Shown: positions 43,449 through 52,316, numbered from the stretch's first letter. The stretch is DNA of 64,000 nt from UBA7803 sp040219135 (GCA_040219135.1 JAVJTA010000005.1:463089-527088), one strand, 5' to 3'. The notes: generated by a model from the sequence alone, not told the origin. Made by a program: numbers and translations.

Positions 43449-44932
43449 CCGGACCGGCGGACGTTCCCGCGCTCAGCCTCGCCGCGGTGGCATCCGCCGG
43501 CCGCACCCTCGACGCTCCGTTCGCGCTGACCCTGGCGGGCGCCGGCGCGAACCCGGCTGCTGCTCTGACCGTGCGCTGCGTGAGCGTGCTGCGCCTGCTG
43601 CCCGGGCGACGCCTGGTGGCTGGCGTCGAGGTGGCCGGAACCAGCGCCGTGCTGAAACTGTTCCTCGGTGGCGGTGCGCGACGCTACTGCCAGCGCGAGC
43701 GTCGCGGCTGCGCGCTGCTGGCTGCGGCCGGCGTCGCCACCCCGACCGTACTCGACGAGCTGTGCGCGCCCGCGGGCTCGGCGGTGGCCGCCTACGGTCT
43801 GCTGTTCGAGTACCTGCCCGAGGCGCGGCCGCTGGATGCGGCCGACGACGCCGGCGTGGCGGCCGCCGCGGCAGAACTCGGAAGGCTTCACGAACACGGC
43901 TGCCGGCATCGCGACCTGCACCTGGACAACTTTCTGCGCGTTGCCGGGTCGGCGCGGCCGTTCGTCATCGATGGCGATGCGGTGCGCCGCAGCCGCACCG
44001 GCCCTCTGTCGCCGGGGCGCAGCCGCGACGATCTGGCGGTCTTCTGCGCGCAGCGTTCCGCCCTGGCGGATCGCCGCCTGGAGCCGGTGCTCGAAAGCTA
44101 TGCCCAGGGCCGGGGCTGGCCGCCCGAGAGGGCGCGCGGCGAGCGCCTCGTCGAGCTGGCGGCTGCGGTCCGGCGGCAGCGGCGTGCGCGGCTGCGGCGC
44201 TATCGGCGCAAATGCCAGCGCGACTGCAGCGAGTTCGTCTGCGAGCGCGGCTGGCGGCGCTACCGGGTGGCCGTGCGCGCGGCCTGGGAAGAGGGCCTGG
44301 CGGATCTGGTGGAGACGCTGTGGCGGGCCCCTGAATCGGTGTTCGACGGCGCCGAGATCCTCAAAGCCGGCAACAGTGCCACCGTGATCCGGGTGCCGCT
44401 CGGGGCCGGCAGCTGCGTGGTGAAGCGCTACAATCTCAAGGGTCCGTGGCATGCCCTGCGGCGCAATCTGCGCGGCATGACCCGGTTCCGCCGTTCCTGG
44501 GTGTACGGTCAGGCGCTGAATCTGCTGGAGATTCCCGGCGCCCGGCCGCTGGCCCTGATGGAACGCCGCTTCGGCCCGCTGCGCGGCGTCGCTTATCTGA
44601 TCCTGAGCGATCTGGGCAGCACCGATCTGGCGGGTGAGGTCGACCGGGTGGGCCTGGCCGACGAGCGTCTGGAGCAGGTGGTGCAGCTGTTCCGGTCGCT
44701 GCAGGCGGCCGGACTGAGCCACGGTGATACCAAGGCCACGAACTTTCTGGTGAGCGGCGGCAAGCTCCATCTGGTGGATCTCGATGCCATGCGCGACGGC
44801 GCGCACGGCCTTGCCGACGACGCCGCCCGGTTTCTCGACAACTTCGCGCATCTGCCCGAGGTGCGCGAGCGGGTGCGCATCGCGCTCGCAAAAGTGCCGG
44901 GCATTGACCTTCGGAAGGGTGCCGGGCGTTGA
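43445..44932 (+). CDS. Two-domain LPS kinase-like protein
   Basis: Two kinase-fold domains in one chain. The N-terminal domain has Lys71 in VLKLFLGG, HRDLHLDN with Asp157, and IDGD at 175-178. The C-terminal domain has Lys327 in CVVKRYN, SHGDTKATN with Asp428, and VDLDAM at 444-449. Both look intact, so both could be active. Pseudomonas has several separate WaaP-like genes (wapP, wapQ) here, and this protein probably does the corresponding heptose phosphorylations. It has 495 residues. The last 11 codons lie inside a hairpin repeat (44893-44978) and may be a recent extension. Confidence 0.88.
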   Translation: MTGPADVPALSLAAVASAGRTLDAPFALTLAGAGANPAAALTVRCVSVLRLLPGRRLVAGVEVAGTSAVLKLFLGGGARRYCQRERRGCALLAAAGVATPTVLDELCAPAGSAVAAYGLLFEYLPEARPLDAADDAGVAAAAAELGRLHEHGCRHRDLHLDNFLRVAGSARPFVIDGDAVRRSRTGPLSPGRSRDDLAVFCAQRSALADRRLEPVLESYAQGRGWPPERARGERLVELAAAVRRQRRARLRRYRRKCQRDCSEFVCERGWRRYRVAVRAAWEEGLADLVETLWRAPESVFDGAEILKAGNSATVIRVPLGAGSCVVKRYNLKGPWHALRRNLRGMTRFRRSWVYGQALNLLEIPGARPLALMERRFGPLRGVAYLILSDLGSTDLAGEVDRVGLADERLEQVVQLFRSLQAAGLSHGDTKATNFLVSGGKLHLVDLDAMRDGAHGLADDAARFLDNFAHLPEVRERVRIALAKVPGIDLRKGAGR

Positions 44933-44978
44933 CCTTTGACCCTTGCCAGGAAAAGGCTGAAGGTCGATGCCCGGCACT
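44893..44978. repeat. 20-bp inverted repeat with an extra direct copy, overlapping the end of the two-domain kinase gene
   Basis: The left arm (44893-44912, AGTGCCGGGCATTGACCTTC) pairs with the right arm (44959-44978) at 19 of 20 positions; the remaining pair would be U.G in RNA. A second direct copy of the GTGCCGGGC-TTGACC motif begins near 44920, inside the loop, giving two forward copies and one reverse. It may form a transcript-ending hairpin, but no T-tract follows directly. The core differs from the three elements near parE, parC and serB. Confidence 0.85.
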
Positions 44979-44985
44979 CCGCGGT

Positions 44986-45013
44986 TTTGCCCTCTGGCCG
45001 TGGTCGCTATAGT
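44986..45013 (+). promoter_or_regulatory. Candidate promoter for the carbamoyltransferase gene
   Basis: TTTGCC at 44986-44991, then 16 bp, then TATAGT at 45008-45013, located between the hairpin repeat and the TTG start at 45043. It would let the carbamoyltransferase and glycosyltransferase be expressed apart from the upstream core genes. Confidence 0.5.
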
Positions 45014-45042
45014 ACGCCCCGTCCCGCAACAGGCAGCGCTTC

Positions 45043-46776
45043 TTGATCATTCTCGGCCTCTCCGGTGCCCTCGGCCACGATGCCTCTGCCGCCCTGCTCA
45101 TCGACGGCGAGGTGGTGGCCGCGGCTGAGGAAGAACGTTTCCTGCGCGAGAAGCACGCCCGCAACCGCATGCCCATCGAGTCGGCCCGCTACTGCCTGCG
45201 CGCCGCCGGGATTGCGGCGACCCAGGTGGACGTGGTGGCGTTCCCCTACGCGCCGATCTCGCTCGCCTCGCCGGCGCGCTGGCACTACGCGAAACGCTAC
45301 TGGTATGCGCCCGACCGTTCGCTGGACGCACTGCTGAACGGGAACCGGCGGTTCCGCCGCAACCGTGGCCGGGTCATGGACGCCGGGCGCGAGCTCGGCA
45401 TCGACTGGTCGCGCACCGAGTTCGTGCCGGTGGAACACCATCTGTCCCACGCGTCGAGTGCCTACCACCTGAGTGGCTTCGAGGACCGGACCGCCATCAT
45501 GTGCGTGGACGGCAAGGGCGAGTACGCCACCACGTTCTTCGGCTACGGAGAGAACGGCCGAATCCATCGGCTCAAGGAGTACTACGACCCCGACTCCCTG
45601 GGTGGCGTGTACGGCGCGATCACCGAGTATCTCGGGTTCGAGATGCTGGACGGCGAGTACAAGGTGATGGGCATGGCGCCTTACGGCGATCCGCACCGCT
45701 ACGATCTGTCGCGCCTGATCCGGCCCCGCGACGGCGGTTTCGAGGTGGATACCCGCTACGTCAATACCGTGGGCCTGCGACGCTACAAGGAAAACGGCGT
45801 CGGTTACTACTTCAGTGACAGGCTCATCGACTGGCTTGGTCCCCGGCGCTACGGCGATGTCGCCGACGAACCCTACATCCACTACGCCGCCGCCATGCAG
45901 AAGCTGTTCGAGGACTGGTGCCTGAAGCTGCTGGAGACACATCTCGGCGACATCCTGCGCGAGACCGGCAAGCTCGCCTTTGCCGGGGGCGGAGCGCTGA
46001 ACGTGAAGCTCAACCAGCGCATCGTCGCGCTCGATCACGTCGACGAGCTGTTCGTACAACCCGCTTCCGGAGACTCCGGCACGGCGCTCGGCGCGGCCAC
46101 CTATGTCGCCGCCGAGCGTGGCGAGCGCCTGTCGCGAATGAACCACGTGTACCTGGGCCCCGCCTACGACGACGACGATTGCCTGCAGGCCCTCGAAGCC
46201 AACCGGCGCGGCATCGATTGGCGCAGGCTCGACGACGTGCCCGCGGAGACCGCCGAGCTGCTCGCCGCCGGTCATCCGGTCGCCTGGTTTCAGGGTCGCA
46301 TGGAGTTCGGCCCGAGGGCGCTCGGTGGACGCAGTATCCTTGGTTGTCCGAACGCGCCGGGCATCGCCGATCGCATCAACGAACAGATCAAGTTCCGCGA
46401 GCGCTGGCGGCCGTTCTGCCCGAGCGTGCTCGACCGGATCGCGGCCGACATCATCCAGACCGAGCATCCGGCGCCGTTCATGACCATCACCTTCGACGTT
46501 GCCGAGGCGTGGAAGTCGCGGATTCCGGAGGTGGTGCACGAAGACGGTACGGCGCGGGTCCAGGTAGTGCAGCGGGACGTGCACCCGCGTTACTACGCAC
46601 TCCTCGAGCGCATGGAGACGCTGACCGGCAACGGCGTGGTGCTGAACACGTCGCTGAACCGCCGCGGCGAGCCGATGGTCTGCTCGCCCGCGGACGCTCT
46701 GGACATGTTCTTCGGCTCGGATCTCGAGTACCTGGTGCTGGAGGACTATCTGGTCACCAAGACCGCCGATGAGTGA
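45043..46776 (+). CDS. NodU/CmcH-family carbamoyltransferase, probably LPS core
   Basis: The N-terminal ASKHA-type domain carries the carbamoyl-phosphate site (GHDASAALLIDGEVVAAAEEE, VEHHLSHASSAYH), and the C-terminal YrdC-like region has FQGRMEFGPRALGGRSIL, PFCPSVL and TSLNRRGEPMV. The family moves a carbamoyl group from carbamoyl phosphate to sugar hydroxyls. In Pseudomonas aeruginosa a member in the same locus (wapO) carbamoylates core heptose, so that role is likely here by position. It has 577 residues. It starts with TTG. The end overlaps the next gene by 8 bp. Confidence 0.92.
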   Translation: MIILGLSGALGHDASAALLIDGEVVAAAEEERFLREKHARNRMPIESARYCLRAAGIAATQVDVVAFPYAPISLASPARWHYAKRYWYAPDRSLDALLNGNRRFRRNRGRVMDAGRELGIDWSRTEFVPVEHHLSHASSAYHLSGFEDRTAIMCVDGKGEYATTFFGYGENGRIHRLKEYYDPDSLGGVYGAITEYLGFEMLDGEYKVMGMAPYGDPHRYDLSRLIRPRDGGFEVDTRYVNTVGLRRYKENGVGYYFSDRLIDWLGPRRYGDVADEPYIHYAAAMQKLFEDWCLKLLETHLGDILRETGKLAFAGGGALNVKLNQRIVALDHVDELFVQPASGDSGTALGAATYVAAERGERLSRMNHVYLGPAYDDDDCLQALEANRRGIDWRRLDDVPAETAELLAAGHPVAWFQGRMEFGPRALGGRSILGCPNAPGIADRINEQIKFRERWRPFCPSVLDRIAADIIQTEHPAPFMTITFDVAEAWKSRIPEVVHEDGTARVQVVQRDVHPRYYALLERMETLTGNGVVLNTSLNRRGEPMVCSPADALDMFFGSDLEYLVLEDYLVTKTADE

Positions 46777-47833
46777 GTCGCCGCCGGTCTTCCTGCAGAT
46801 CTGCGCCAACGACTCCCCGCCGTTTGCCGATCTGTGCCGCTACTACGAGGCGGCCGCCCGCGGACTCGGCTGGCAGCCGCTCACGGTCATGCTGGACACC
46901 CGGGCACCGGTGCAGGAACCGACGTTCCACTATCTGAGCTCGGCGCTGGCACCGCTGCTGAAGCGCCTGCTCGGCGGGAGGACGCCGCGGCTCACGGTCT
47001 GTCACCGATACCGCGCCTACCGAAGCCTGATGTCCAGCGGCTTCGCGACCGAGCCGCTGGTGCTCGTGGCCCACGAGTTCGGCCTGCTGCGGCGCCGCCA
47101 GCGGCGCCTGCGGCGAGGCCTCGACCGCCTGCTCGGGCGACCGTCGGTGAGGTTCGCCGGCGTTTCCGATGTGGTGGTCGAGGACCTGCGCCGCTTCGTC
47201 GATCCGGTCTGGCTGCTGCCCAACGGTATCGATCTGGCGCGGGCGGACGCGGAACGCCTGGACGCGGCCGCCGCACGCCGCGAGCTCGGCCTCGATGCGT
47301 CGGAGTTCAACATCGGTGTGGTCGGACGCCTGCATCCGAAGAAGAACCCGGGGCTCGCCGTGGACGGCTTCCGTGGCGCGCTGTCGCGCCTCGGCCGGGA
47401 GGCATCAAGCGATCTGCGCCTGGTGTTCGTCGGCGCCGGTGAGCTCGAGTCGGAGATCGCGCAGAGAGCCGCGGGTCTGCCCGTGCGGATGCAGGGCTTC
47501 GTCGCCGCCGCGCCGCGCCTGATGACCGCCTTCGATCTGCTGCTGGTGTCTTCCGGCGAGCGCGAGGCGTTCGGCATGGTGGCGCTGGAAGCCATGGCCG
47601 CCGGTGTGCCCGTGCTCTGCGGCCCGTCGCCGGGGCCCCGGTTCGTGACCGGCGATGCGGGCCTGCACTATGACGTCGATCGACACGACGCCGTGGCCGA
47701 CGCGCTGGTCCGGGCCTACCGCGATGCCGGTTCCGGCGGGCTCGCGATGCTTGCCCGCAAGGCGCGGGTCCGGGTCGAGCACGAGTTCTCCGTGGCCGCC
47801 GCCGGCCGCCGTCTGGCCGCGCTCGCCGACTGA
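46769..47833 (+). CDS. GT4 family LPS core glycosyltransferase
   Basis: Glycosyltransferase of the GT4 type with 354 residues. The donor-binding region is NIGVVGRLHPKKNPGLAVDG and FVGAGELESEIA, with the E-x7-E motif in SSGEREAFGMVALEAMAAG. Position after the carbamoyltransferase matches wapH-type genes of the Pseudomonas core locus, but the sugar added cannot be read from the sequence. It overlaps the carbamoyltransferase by 8 bp and converges on the acyltransferase gene. Confidence 0.9.
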   Translation: MSESPPVFLQICANDSPPFADLCRYYEAAARGLGWQPLTVMLDTRAPVQEPTFHYLSSALAPLLKRLLGGRTPRLTVCHRYRAYRSLMSSGFATEPLVLVAHEFGLLRRRQRRLRRGLDRLLGRPSVRFAGVSDVVVEDLRRFVDPVWLLPNGIDLARADAERLDAAAARRELGLDASEFNIGVVGRLHPKKNPGLAVDGFRGALSRLGREASSDLRLVFVGAGELESEIAQRAAGLPVRMQGFVAAAPRLMTAFDLLLVSSGEREAFGMVALEAMAAGVPVLCGPSPGPRFVTGDAGLHYDVDRHDAVADALVRAYRDAGSGGLAMLARKARVRVEHEFSVAAAGRRLAALAD

Positions 47834-47877
47834 CTTCCGCGATCAGCCTTGCGGGATCGAGCTTCCGCGACTGGGTT

Positions 47878-48795
47878 TCAGCGGTACGGGCTGGGCCGTC
47901 CCGGCGGCTGGGTCTTGAAGCGTCGATGCGCCCACAGGTACTGCTCCGGCCGCTCCCGGACCGCGGCTTCGATGAGCGCGTTGACGCGCGTCGCATCGGC
48001 GACGTCGTCGCCGCTGGGAAACCCGACCAGCGGTGGGTGAAAGCGCACCTCCCAGGTGAGCGTGTCGAGGTCGCGCTGCTGGGTCAGCAGCAGCACGGGC
48101 GAATCGTTGAATCGCGCCAGGCGGGCGGTGGCGGTGATGGTGGCGGCAGGAATACCGAAAAACGGGGCGAACACCGAGTGCTTCGGCCCGTAGTCCTGAT
48201 CCGCCGCGTACCAGATCGCTTCGCCGTCCTTCAGTCGGCGCAGCATCCGCCGGGTTTCGCTGCGCTCCAGCACGCTCGAGAAGTAGTGCCGGCGTCCGCG
48301 CACCTGCAGCCACTCCCACACCGGATTCTTGTTCTCGCGGTAGATCACGCCGACGTCGAGCAGCGCGGCCACCGGCTGGCTGGCGATGTCGATGCAGGAG
48401 AAGTGACCGGCAAGCAGAATCACCCCGCGGCCCTCGGCCCGGGCCTGCAGCAGATGCTCGACGCCGTGCATCGTGAAGCGGTCGCGCAGCGGTCGCTGCG
48501 GGTTCAGCCAGACCAGGATCATTTCCGCCAGGCTGACCCCGGTGTGCACGAAAGTGGCGCGCGCCAGGGCCCGCCGCTCGGCGTCGTCGAATTCGGGAAA
48601 ACACAGCGCCAGGTTGATCTCGGTGATGCGGCGTCGGCTGCGCGCCACATGGAACGCGGCGATGCCGACGCCACGTCCGAGACCCATGAGCACCGGCAGG
48701 GGCAGCCGCGCCGCCAGCCAGGCCAGGCCCACGGCCAGCCACGAGCCCCAGAGCCTTGGGCTGGAGGGGTTGGGTCTCGGTTTCCGTCTCGACAT
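47878..48795 (-). CDS. Lipid A biosynthesis lauroyl acyltransferase (LpxL/HtrB-like)
   Basis: Adds a secondary acyl chain to Kdo2-lipid A at the inner membrane. The LPLAT catalytic motif H-x4-D is His131-Asp136 in LLAGHFSCIDIAS, and an N-terminal membrane anchor lies at about residues 17-50. FAPFFGIPAATITATARLAR is typical. It has 305 residues. LpxL versus LpxM specificity cannot be decided. It is on the minus strand, divergent from hldE with a 92-bp gap. Confidence 0.93.
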   Translation of the reverse strand: MSRRKPRPNPSSPRLWGSWLAVGLAWLAARLPLPVLMGLGRGVGIAAFHVARSRRRITEINLALCFPEFDDAERRALARATFVHTGVSLAEMILVWLNPQRPLRDRFTMHGVEHLLQARAEGRGVILLAGHFSCIDIASQPVAALLDVGVIYRENKNPVWEWLQVRGRRHYFSSVLERSETRRMLRRLKDGEAIWYAADQDYGPKHSVFAPFFGIPAATITATARLARFNDSPVLLLTQQRDLDTLTWEVRFHPPLVGFPSGDDVADATRVNALIEAAVRERPEQYLWAHRRFKTQPPGRPSPYR

Positions 48796-48887
48796 CGATG
48801 ATCCCGGCAGCGGCCGCGCATTCTAGCAGCGTCGTCCCCGCCCGCTCGGATGTTCGGCGCTCCCTGGGCCGGTGCTATGCTGCCGCC

Positions 48888-50309
48888 ATGAAGCTTCCGT
48901 CCCTGGAATCCGTCCACGTCCTGGTGGTGGGCGACGTCATGCTGGACCGCTACTGGCTGGGTGCGGCGCGGCGCATCTCCCAGGAGGCACCGGTGCCGGT
49001 GGTCGAGGTGCAGAGCACGGAAGATCGCCCCGGCGGCGCCGCCAACGTCGCCCTGAACGTGGCGAGCCTCGGCGCCCGCTGCACCCTGGTGGGCATGGTC
49101 GGCAACGACGACGCGGCCCGGACGCTCGAGGCCATGCTCGGCGCCGCCGGCGTGACCTGCGATTTCGTTGCCGTCGAGCAGTGGCCGACCATCATGAAGC
49201 TGCGAGTGGTGAGCCAGAAGCAGCAGCTGCTGCGCACCGACTTCGAGCGACCGCTTCCGGCGGACCTCACGGAGGCGCTGCTGACGCGCGTGCGTGCGCA
49301 CCTGGACGGCGCCAGCGCGCTGGTGCTGCAGGACTACGACAAGGGGGCTCTGGCGGAACCCCGGCGGCTGATCGACCTGGCTGTCGCAGCCGGCGTGCCG
49401 GTGGTGGTGGATCCCAAGCACAAGCCCTTTGCCAGCTACGCCGGCGCCGATCTGGTGAAACCCAACGCCCAGGAGTTCGAGGCCGCGGTCGGCCCGTGGG
49501 CCGACGACGACGCGCTGGTGGCGCTGGGCCAGGCGTTGTGCGCTACGCACCGCCTGCAGGGGCTGGTCATTACCCGCGGCGGCCGCGGCATGACGGTGGT
49601 TCAAGCCGACGGCGCGCATCGCCACATTCCCGCCCGGCCGGTCGACGTCTACGACGTGACCGGCGCCGGCGATACCGCTGCGGCGGTTCTGGCGGTGACC
49701 CGGAGTCTCGGCTGGGACGCGGTGGCCTGTGCCCAGGTGGCCAACGTCGCCAGCGGGATTGCGGTGGGCAAGTCCGGCACCGCGGCGGTTACCGGTCCGG
49801 AGCTCGCCGCCGCGCTGGCAGCGAGCCCACGTGCGGACCGCGGCATGCTGAGCCGCGCTCAGCTCGCCGACGCCGTGGCCCAGGCGCGGGCGCGCGGCGA
49901 GCGCATCGTCTTCACCAACGGCTGTTTCGACATCCTCCATGCCGGCCATGTCGCCTATCTGGAGGAGGCCCGTGCCCTCGGCGATCGGCTGGTGGTGGCG
50001 GTCAACGACGACGCTTCGGTGCGGCGCCTGAAGGGCTCGGGGCGTCCGGTGAATCCCCTGGAGCGCCGCCTGCGGGTGCTGTCCGGACTCGCCGCCGTCG
50101 ACTGGGTAGTCGGGTTCGAGGAGGACACCCCGGAAGTGCTGCTCGAGTCCCTTCGACCGGATGTGCTGGTCAAGGGCGGCGACTACGCGGCGCAGGACGT
50201 CGTGGGTGCAGACATCGTACGCGGCTACGGCGGCGATGTGCAGGTGCTCGGCCTGGTCGCCGATCTGTCCACGACCGCCATCGTCCAGCGCATTCAGGGC
50301 GAAGGCTGA
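48888..50309 (+). CDS. hldE: Bifunctional heptose 7-phosphate kinase/heptose 1-phosphate adenylyltransferase
   Basis: Makes ADP-heptose precursors for WaaC and WaaF. The N-terminal ribokinase-like domain (about 1-320) has VVGDVMLDRYW and DVTGAGDTAAAVLAV; the C-terminal nucleotidyltransferase (about 340-473) has VFTNGCFDILHAGHVAYLEE with the HxGH motif and KGGDYAAQDVVG. It has 473 residues, as in E. coli. The ATG at 48888 starts MKLPSLESVHVLVVGD; the open frame upstream is not conserved in character. Its end overlaps the convergent aldo/keto reductase gene by 16 bp. Confidence 0.97.
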   Translation: MKLPSLESVHVLVVGDVMLDRYWLGAARRISQEAPVPVVEVQSTEDRPGGAANVALNVASLGARCTLVGMVGNDDAARTLEAMLGAAGVTCDFVAVEQWPTIMKLRVVSQKQQLLRTDFERPLPADLTEALLTRVRAHLDGASALVLQDYDKGALAEPRRLIDLAVAAGVPVVVDPKHKPFASYAGADLVKPNAQEFEAAVGPWADDDALVALGQALCATHRLQGLVITRGGRGMTVVQADGAHRHIPARPVDVYDVTGAGDTAAAVLAVTRSLGWDAVACAQVANVASGIAVGKSGTAAVTGPELAAALAASPRADRGMLSRAQLADAVAQARARGERIVFTNGCFDILHAGHVAYLEEARALGDRLVVAVNDDASVRRLKGSGRPVNPLERRLRVLSGLAAVDWVVGFEEDTPEVLLESLRPDVLVKGGDYAAQDVVGADIVRGYGGDVQVLGLVADLSTTAIVQRIQGEG

Positions 50310-51067
50310 TCGATCCCGGCCACGGCCGCGGCGTTGGCGCGCAGATGCCCGGGGTCGATGGTGCCGACCACCACGCTCGAAACTCCGGGCTGGGCCGCGA
50401 CGAAGCGCAGGCTCTCGACGCCCGCGTGACCGCTCGCCAGGGCTTTCTTGACCAGCACGCCGCGGCCCAGGGCCGCGGCTTCGGCGATCAGCGCCTGCTC
50501 CGAGAGGTCGTCCAGGTTCAGGGTCGCCATGATCACGTCGCAGCCGAGCTCCAGGGCGCGGCGTCCCCCTGCCGCGGTCTTGTGCGACATGCCCACGGCG
50601 CCGATCAGACCGCGTTCCTGCAGTCGCATCAGTGTCGCCAGGGTGTCGCCGCGGTCGAGGATGTCGAGATCTGCGCCGTTCGAGTGGATGAGCACCACGT
50701 CGATGCGCTCGGTGCGTAGACGCCTGAGGGAACGCTCGACGCTCTGGCGGGTGTGGCTGGCGGAGAAGTCGAAGTGCGACCGACCCGCGTCGAACTCCTC
50801 GCCCACCTTGGTGCACAGCACCCACGCATCCCGGGTTCCGCCGAGCAGCTTGCCGACCCGTTCCTCACTGCGACCGTAGGCCGGCGCGGTGTCGAGAAGA
50901 TTGATGCCGAGGTCGCGGGCGCAATCGAGCAGTCGCCGCGCGGCCGCGGAGTCCGGCAGCTGGAAAGGCCGGGGGTGTTTGAGCCCCGTCGTGCGCCCCA
51001 GCTTGACGGTGCCGAGGCCGAGCAGGGATACCGTCAGGCCGGTGCTGCCGAGGGGGCGGCGTTCCAC
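50294..51067 (-). CDS. Aldo/keto reductase family protein
   Basis: TIM-barrel NADPH-dependent oxidoreductase of 257 residues, somewhat short for the family. LGSTGLTVSLLGLGTVKLGR and LLDTAPAYGRSEERVGKLL contain the catalytic Asp and Tyr, VLCTKVGEEF the Lys, and IDVVLIHSNG the His. The substrate is unknown. It is one base downstream of the FAD oxidoreductase gene, so the two form an operon that interrupts the LPS genes. Confidence 0.9.
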   Translation of the reverse strand: MERRPLGSTGLTVSLLGLGTVKLGRTTGLKHPRPFQLPDSAAARRLLDCARDLGINLLDTAPAYGRSEERVGKLLGGTRDAWVLCTKVGEEFDAGRSHFDFSASHTRQSVERSLRRLRTERIDVVLIHSNGADLDILDRGDTLATLMRLQERGLIGAVGMSHKTAAGGRRALELGCDVIMATLNLDDLSEQALIAEAAALGRGVLVKKALASGHAGVESLRFVAAQPGVSSVVVGTIDPGHLRANAAAVAGIDQPSP

Positions 51068-51068
51068 G

Positions 51069-52316
51069 TCAGCGCGCCCAGGGTGGATGGCCCACCTCGG
51101 CCGCGGGCAGATCGAGCACCGGTGCGGGGGGTAGCGCCCGCGGCGGCGTAAGGTGCGGCGGCGTAAGGTGCGGCGCCGTCAGGTGCGGCGCCGTCAGGGG
51201 CGGCGGCATGAGCGCCAGCACTTTGTCGCCGAGATCGGGCATCAGACTGAGCTTGGTGGGCCACGCCACCACGGCAGCGCCCACCGCCGCGGCGTAGGCC
51301 TCGTCGGGCCGCCGGCCCTCGCCGTGCGCCGGCTCGGCGCGATCGACGCGCAGGGTGGAGAACTCGGCGTCACCCCACGGTATCCATGGAATGCAGGTGG
51401 TCAACTCGTCGCGGGCGTGGTCGATGAGCGCCGCAGCCGTCATGTCCACACCGTCGCCGGCGAGCTGGCCGCCCAGGTACCACAGCCAACCGTCGCCGTC
51501 GCGGTGGCTGGTGATGGTCAGACGCGGCTCCGGGCGGCGGATGCCGGTCAGGCAGTGGGCGTACAGCGGATGCGGATAGCGGTGGCGGACCAGCACCTGG
51601 TGCAGGGGTCGCAGCTGCAGGCGCGGGGCAGCCACGCCGAGCGCCGGGAGCAGCTTCGCCGTGCCGGCGCCGGCGGTGAGCAGCAGGCGTCGGGCCCGCA
51701 GGGTGGTTGCGCCGCAGGCGATCCGGCAGCCGTCGTCGCCGAGCTCGAGATCGGCGGCGCCGACCGCGTGTCGATAGATCCGATCCGCCAGCGGCGCCCG
51801 CAGCACCTCGAGCAGTGCGGGAGTATCGAGCACGAAGTCGTTGAGTTCGTATACCACGCCGCGGAATCCCGGGTCTGCCAGGGCCGGCGGGTAGTCGCCG
51901 CGATCGAGGCGGCGGATGCGGCCGCGCAGCGAGCGGCTGGCGAAGAACGCGGTCAGGCGCCCGAGGGTCGAATCGGCGGCGAACATGAAGTAGCGGTCGG
52001 ACAGCGGCGTGAGCGCCGACAGGTCGAGATCACCGATGCTGGTCAGGTTGCCGGTCAGACAGCGGGCCCAGCGCTGGGGCATGGCGGCAATGGCCTCCGA
52101 TGCGCCGGTGAGGTTGCCGCCCAGCGCGTACTTGAGCCCGCCATGAATCATGCCCTGGCTGGCCAGCGTCTGACTGCCGCCGAGCCGCTGGGCTTCCAGC
52201 AGCACGGCGCTGTAGCCGCGTCGGCTGAGCAGATTGAGCAGCCACAGACCGGCGATGCCGCCGCCGACGATGACGGCGTCGACGCTGGGTTCGGTTGCAG
52301 ACGGCGTGGTCGACAT
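51069..52316 (-). CDS. FAD-dependent oxidoreductase (DAO-like) with a repeat-bearing C-terminus
   Basis: The Rossmann motif AVIVGGGIAGLWLLNLLSRR at the N-terminus and the QTLASQGMIHGGLKYALGG stretch place it among D-amino-acid-oxidase-like flavoproteins, with GAGTAKLLPALG as a second FAD-binding segment. It has 415 residues. The ATG at 52316 gives MSTTPSATEPSVDAVIVGGG. The C-terminus ends in a Pro/Leu/Thr/His repeat (LTAPH and LTPPH) from four 15-bp units. The substrate is unknown. It is transcribed before the aldo/keto reductase. Confidence 0.88.
   Translation of the reverse strand: MSTTPSATEPSVDAVIVGGGIAGLWLLNLLSRRGYSAVLLEAQRLGGSQTLASQGMIHGGLKYALGGNLTGASEAIAAMPQRWARCLTGNLTSIGDLDLSALTPLSDRYFMFAADSTLGRLTAFFASRSLRGRIRRLDRGDYPPALADPGFRGVVYELNDFVLDTPALLEVLRAPLADRIYRHAVGAADLELGDDGCRIACGATTLRARRLLLTAGAGTAKLLPALGVAAPRLQLRPLHQVLVRHRYPHPLYAHCLTGIRRPEPRLTITSHRDGDGWLWYLGGQLAGDGVDMTAAALIDHARDELTTCIPWIPWGDAEFSTLRVDRAEPAHGEGRRPDEAYAAAVGAAVVAWPTKLSLMPDLGDKVLALMPPPLTAPHLTAPHLTPPHLTPPRALPPAPVLDLPAAEVGHPPWAR
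51142..51201 (-). repeat. Four 15-bp tandem units in the FAD oxidoreductase gene
   Basis: On the plus strand GGCGGCGTAAGGTGC occurs twice, followed by two units of the form GGCGCCGTCAGGKGC. On the coding strand they give LTAPH/LTPPH-type repeats beyond the conserved flavoprotein domain. Unit length keeps the frame. Confidence 0.92.
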
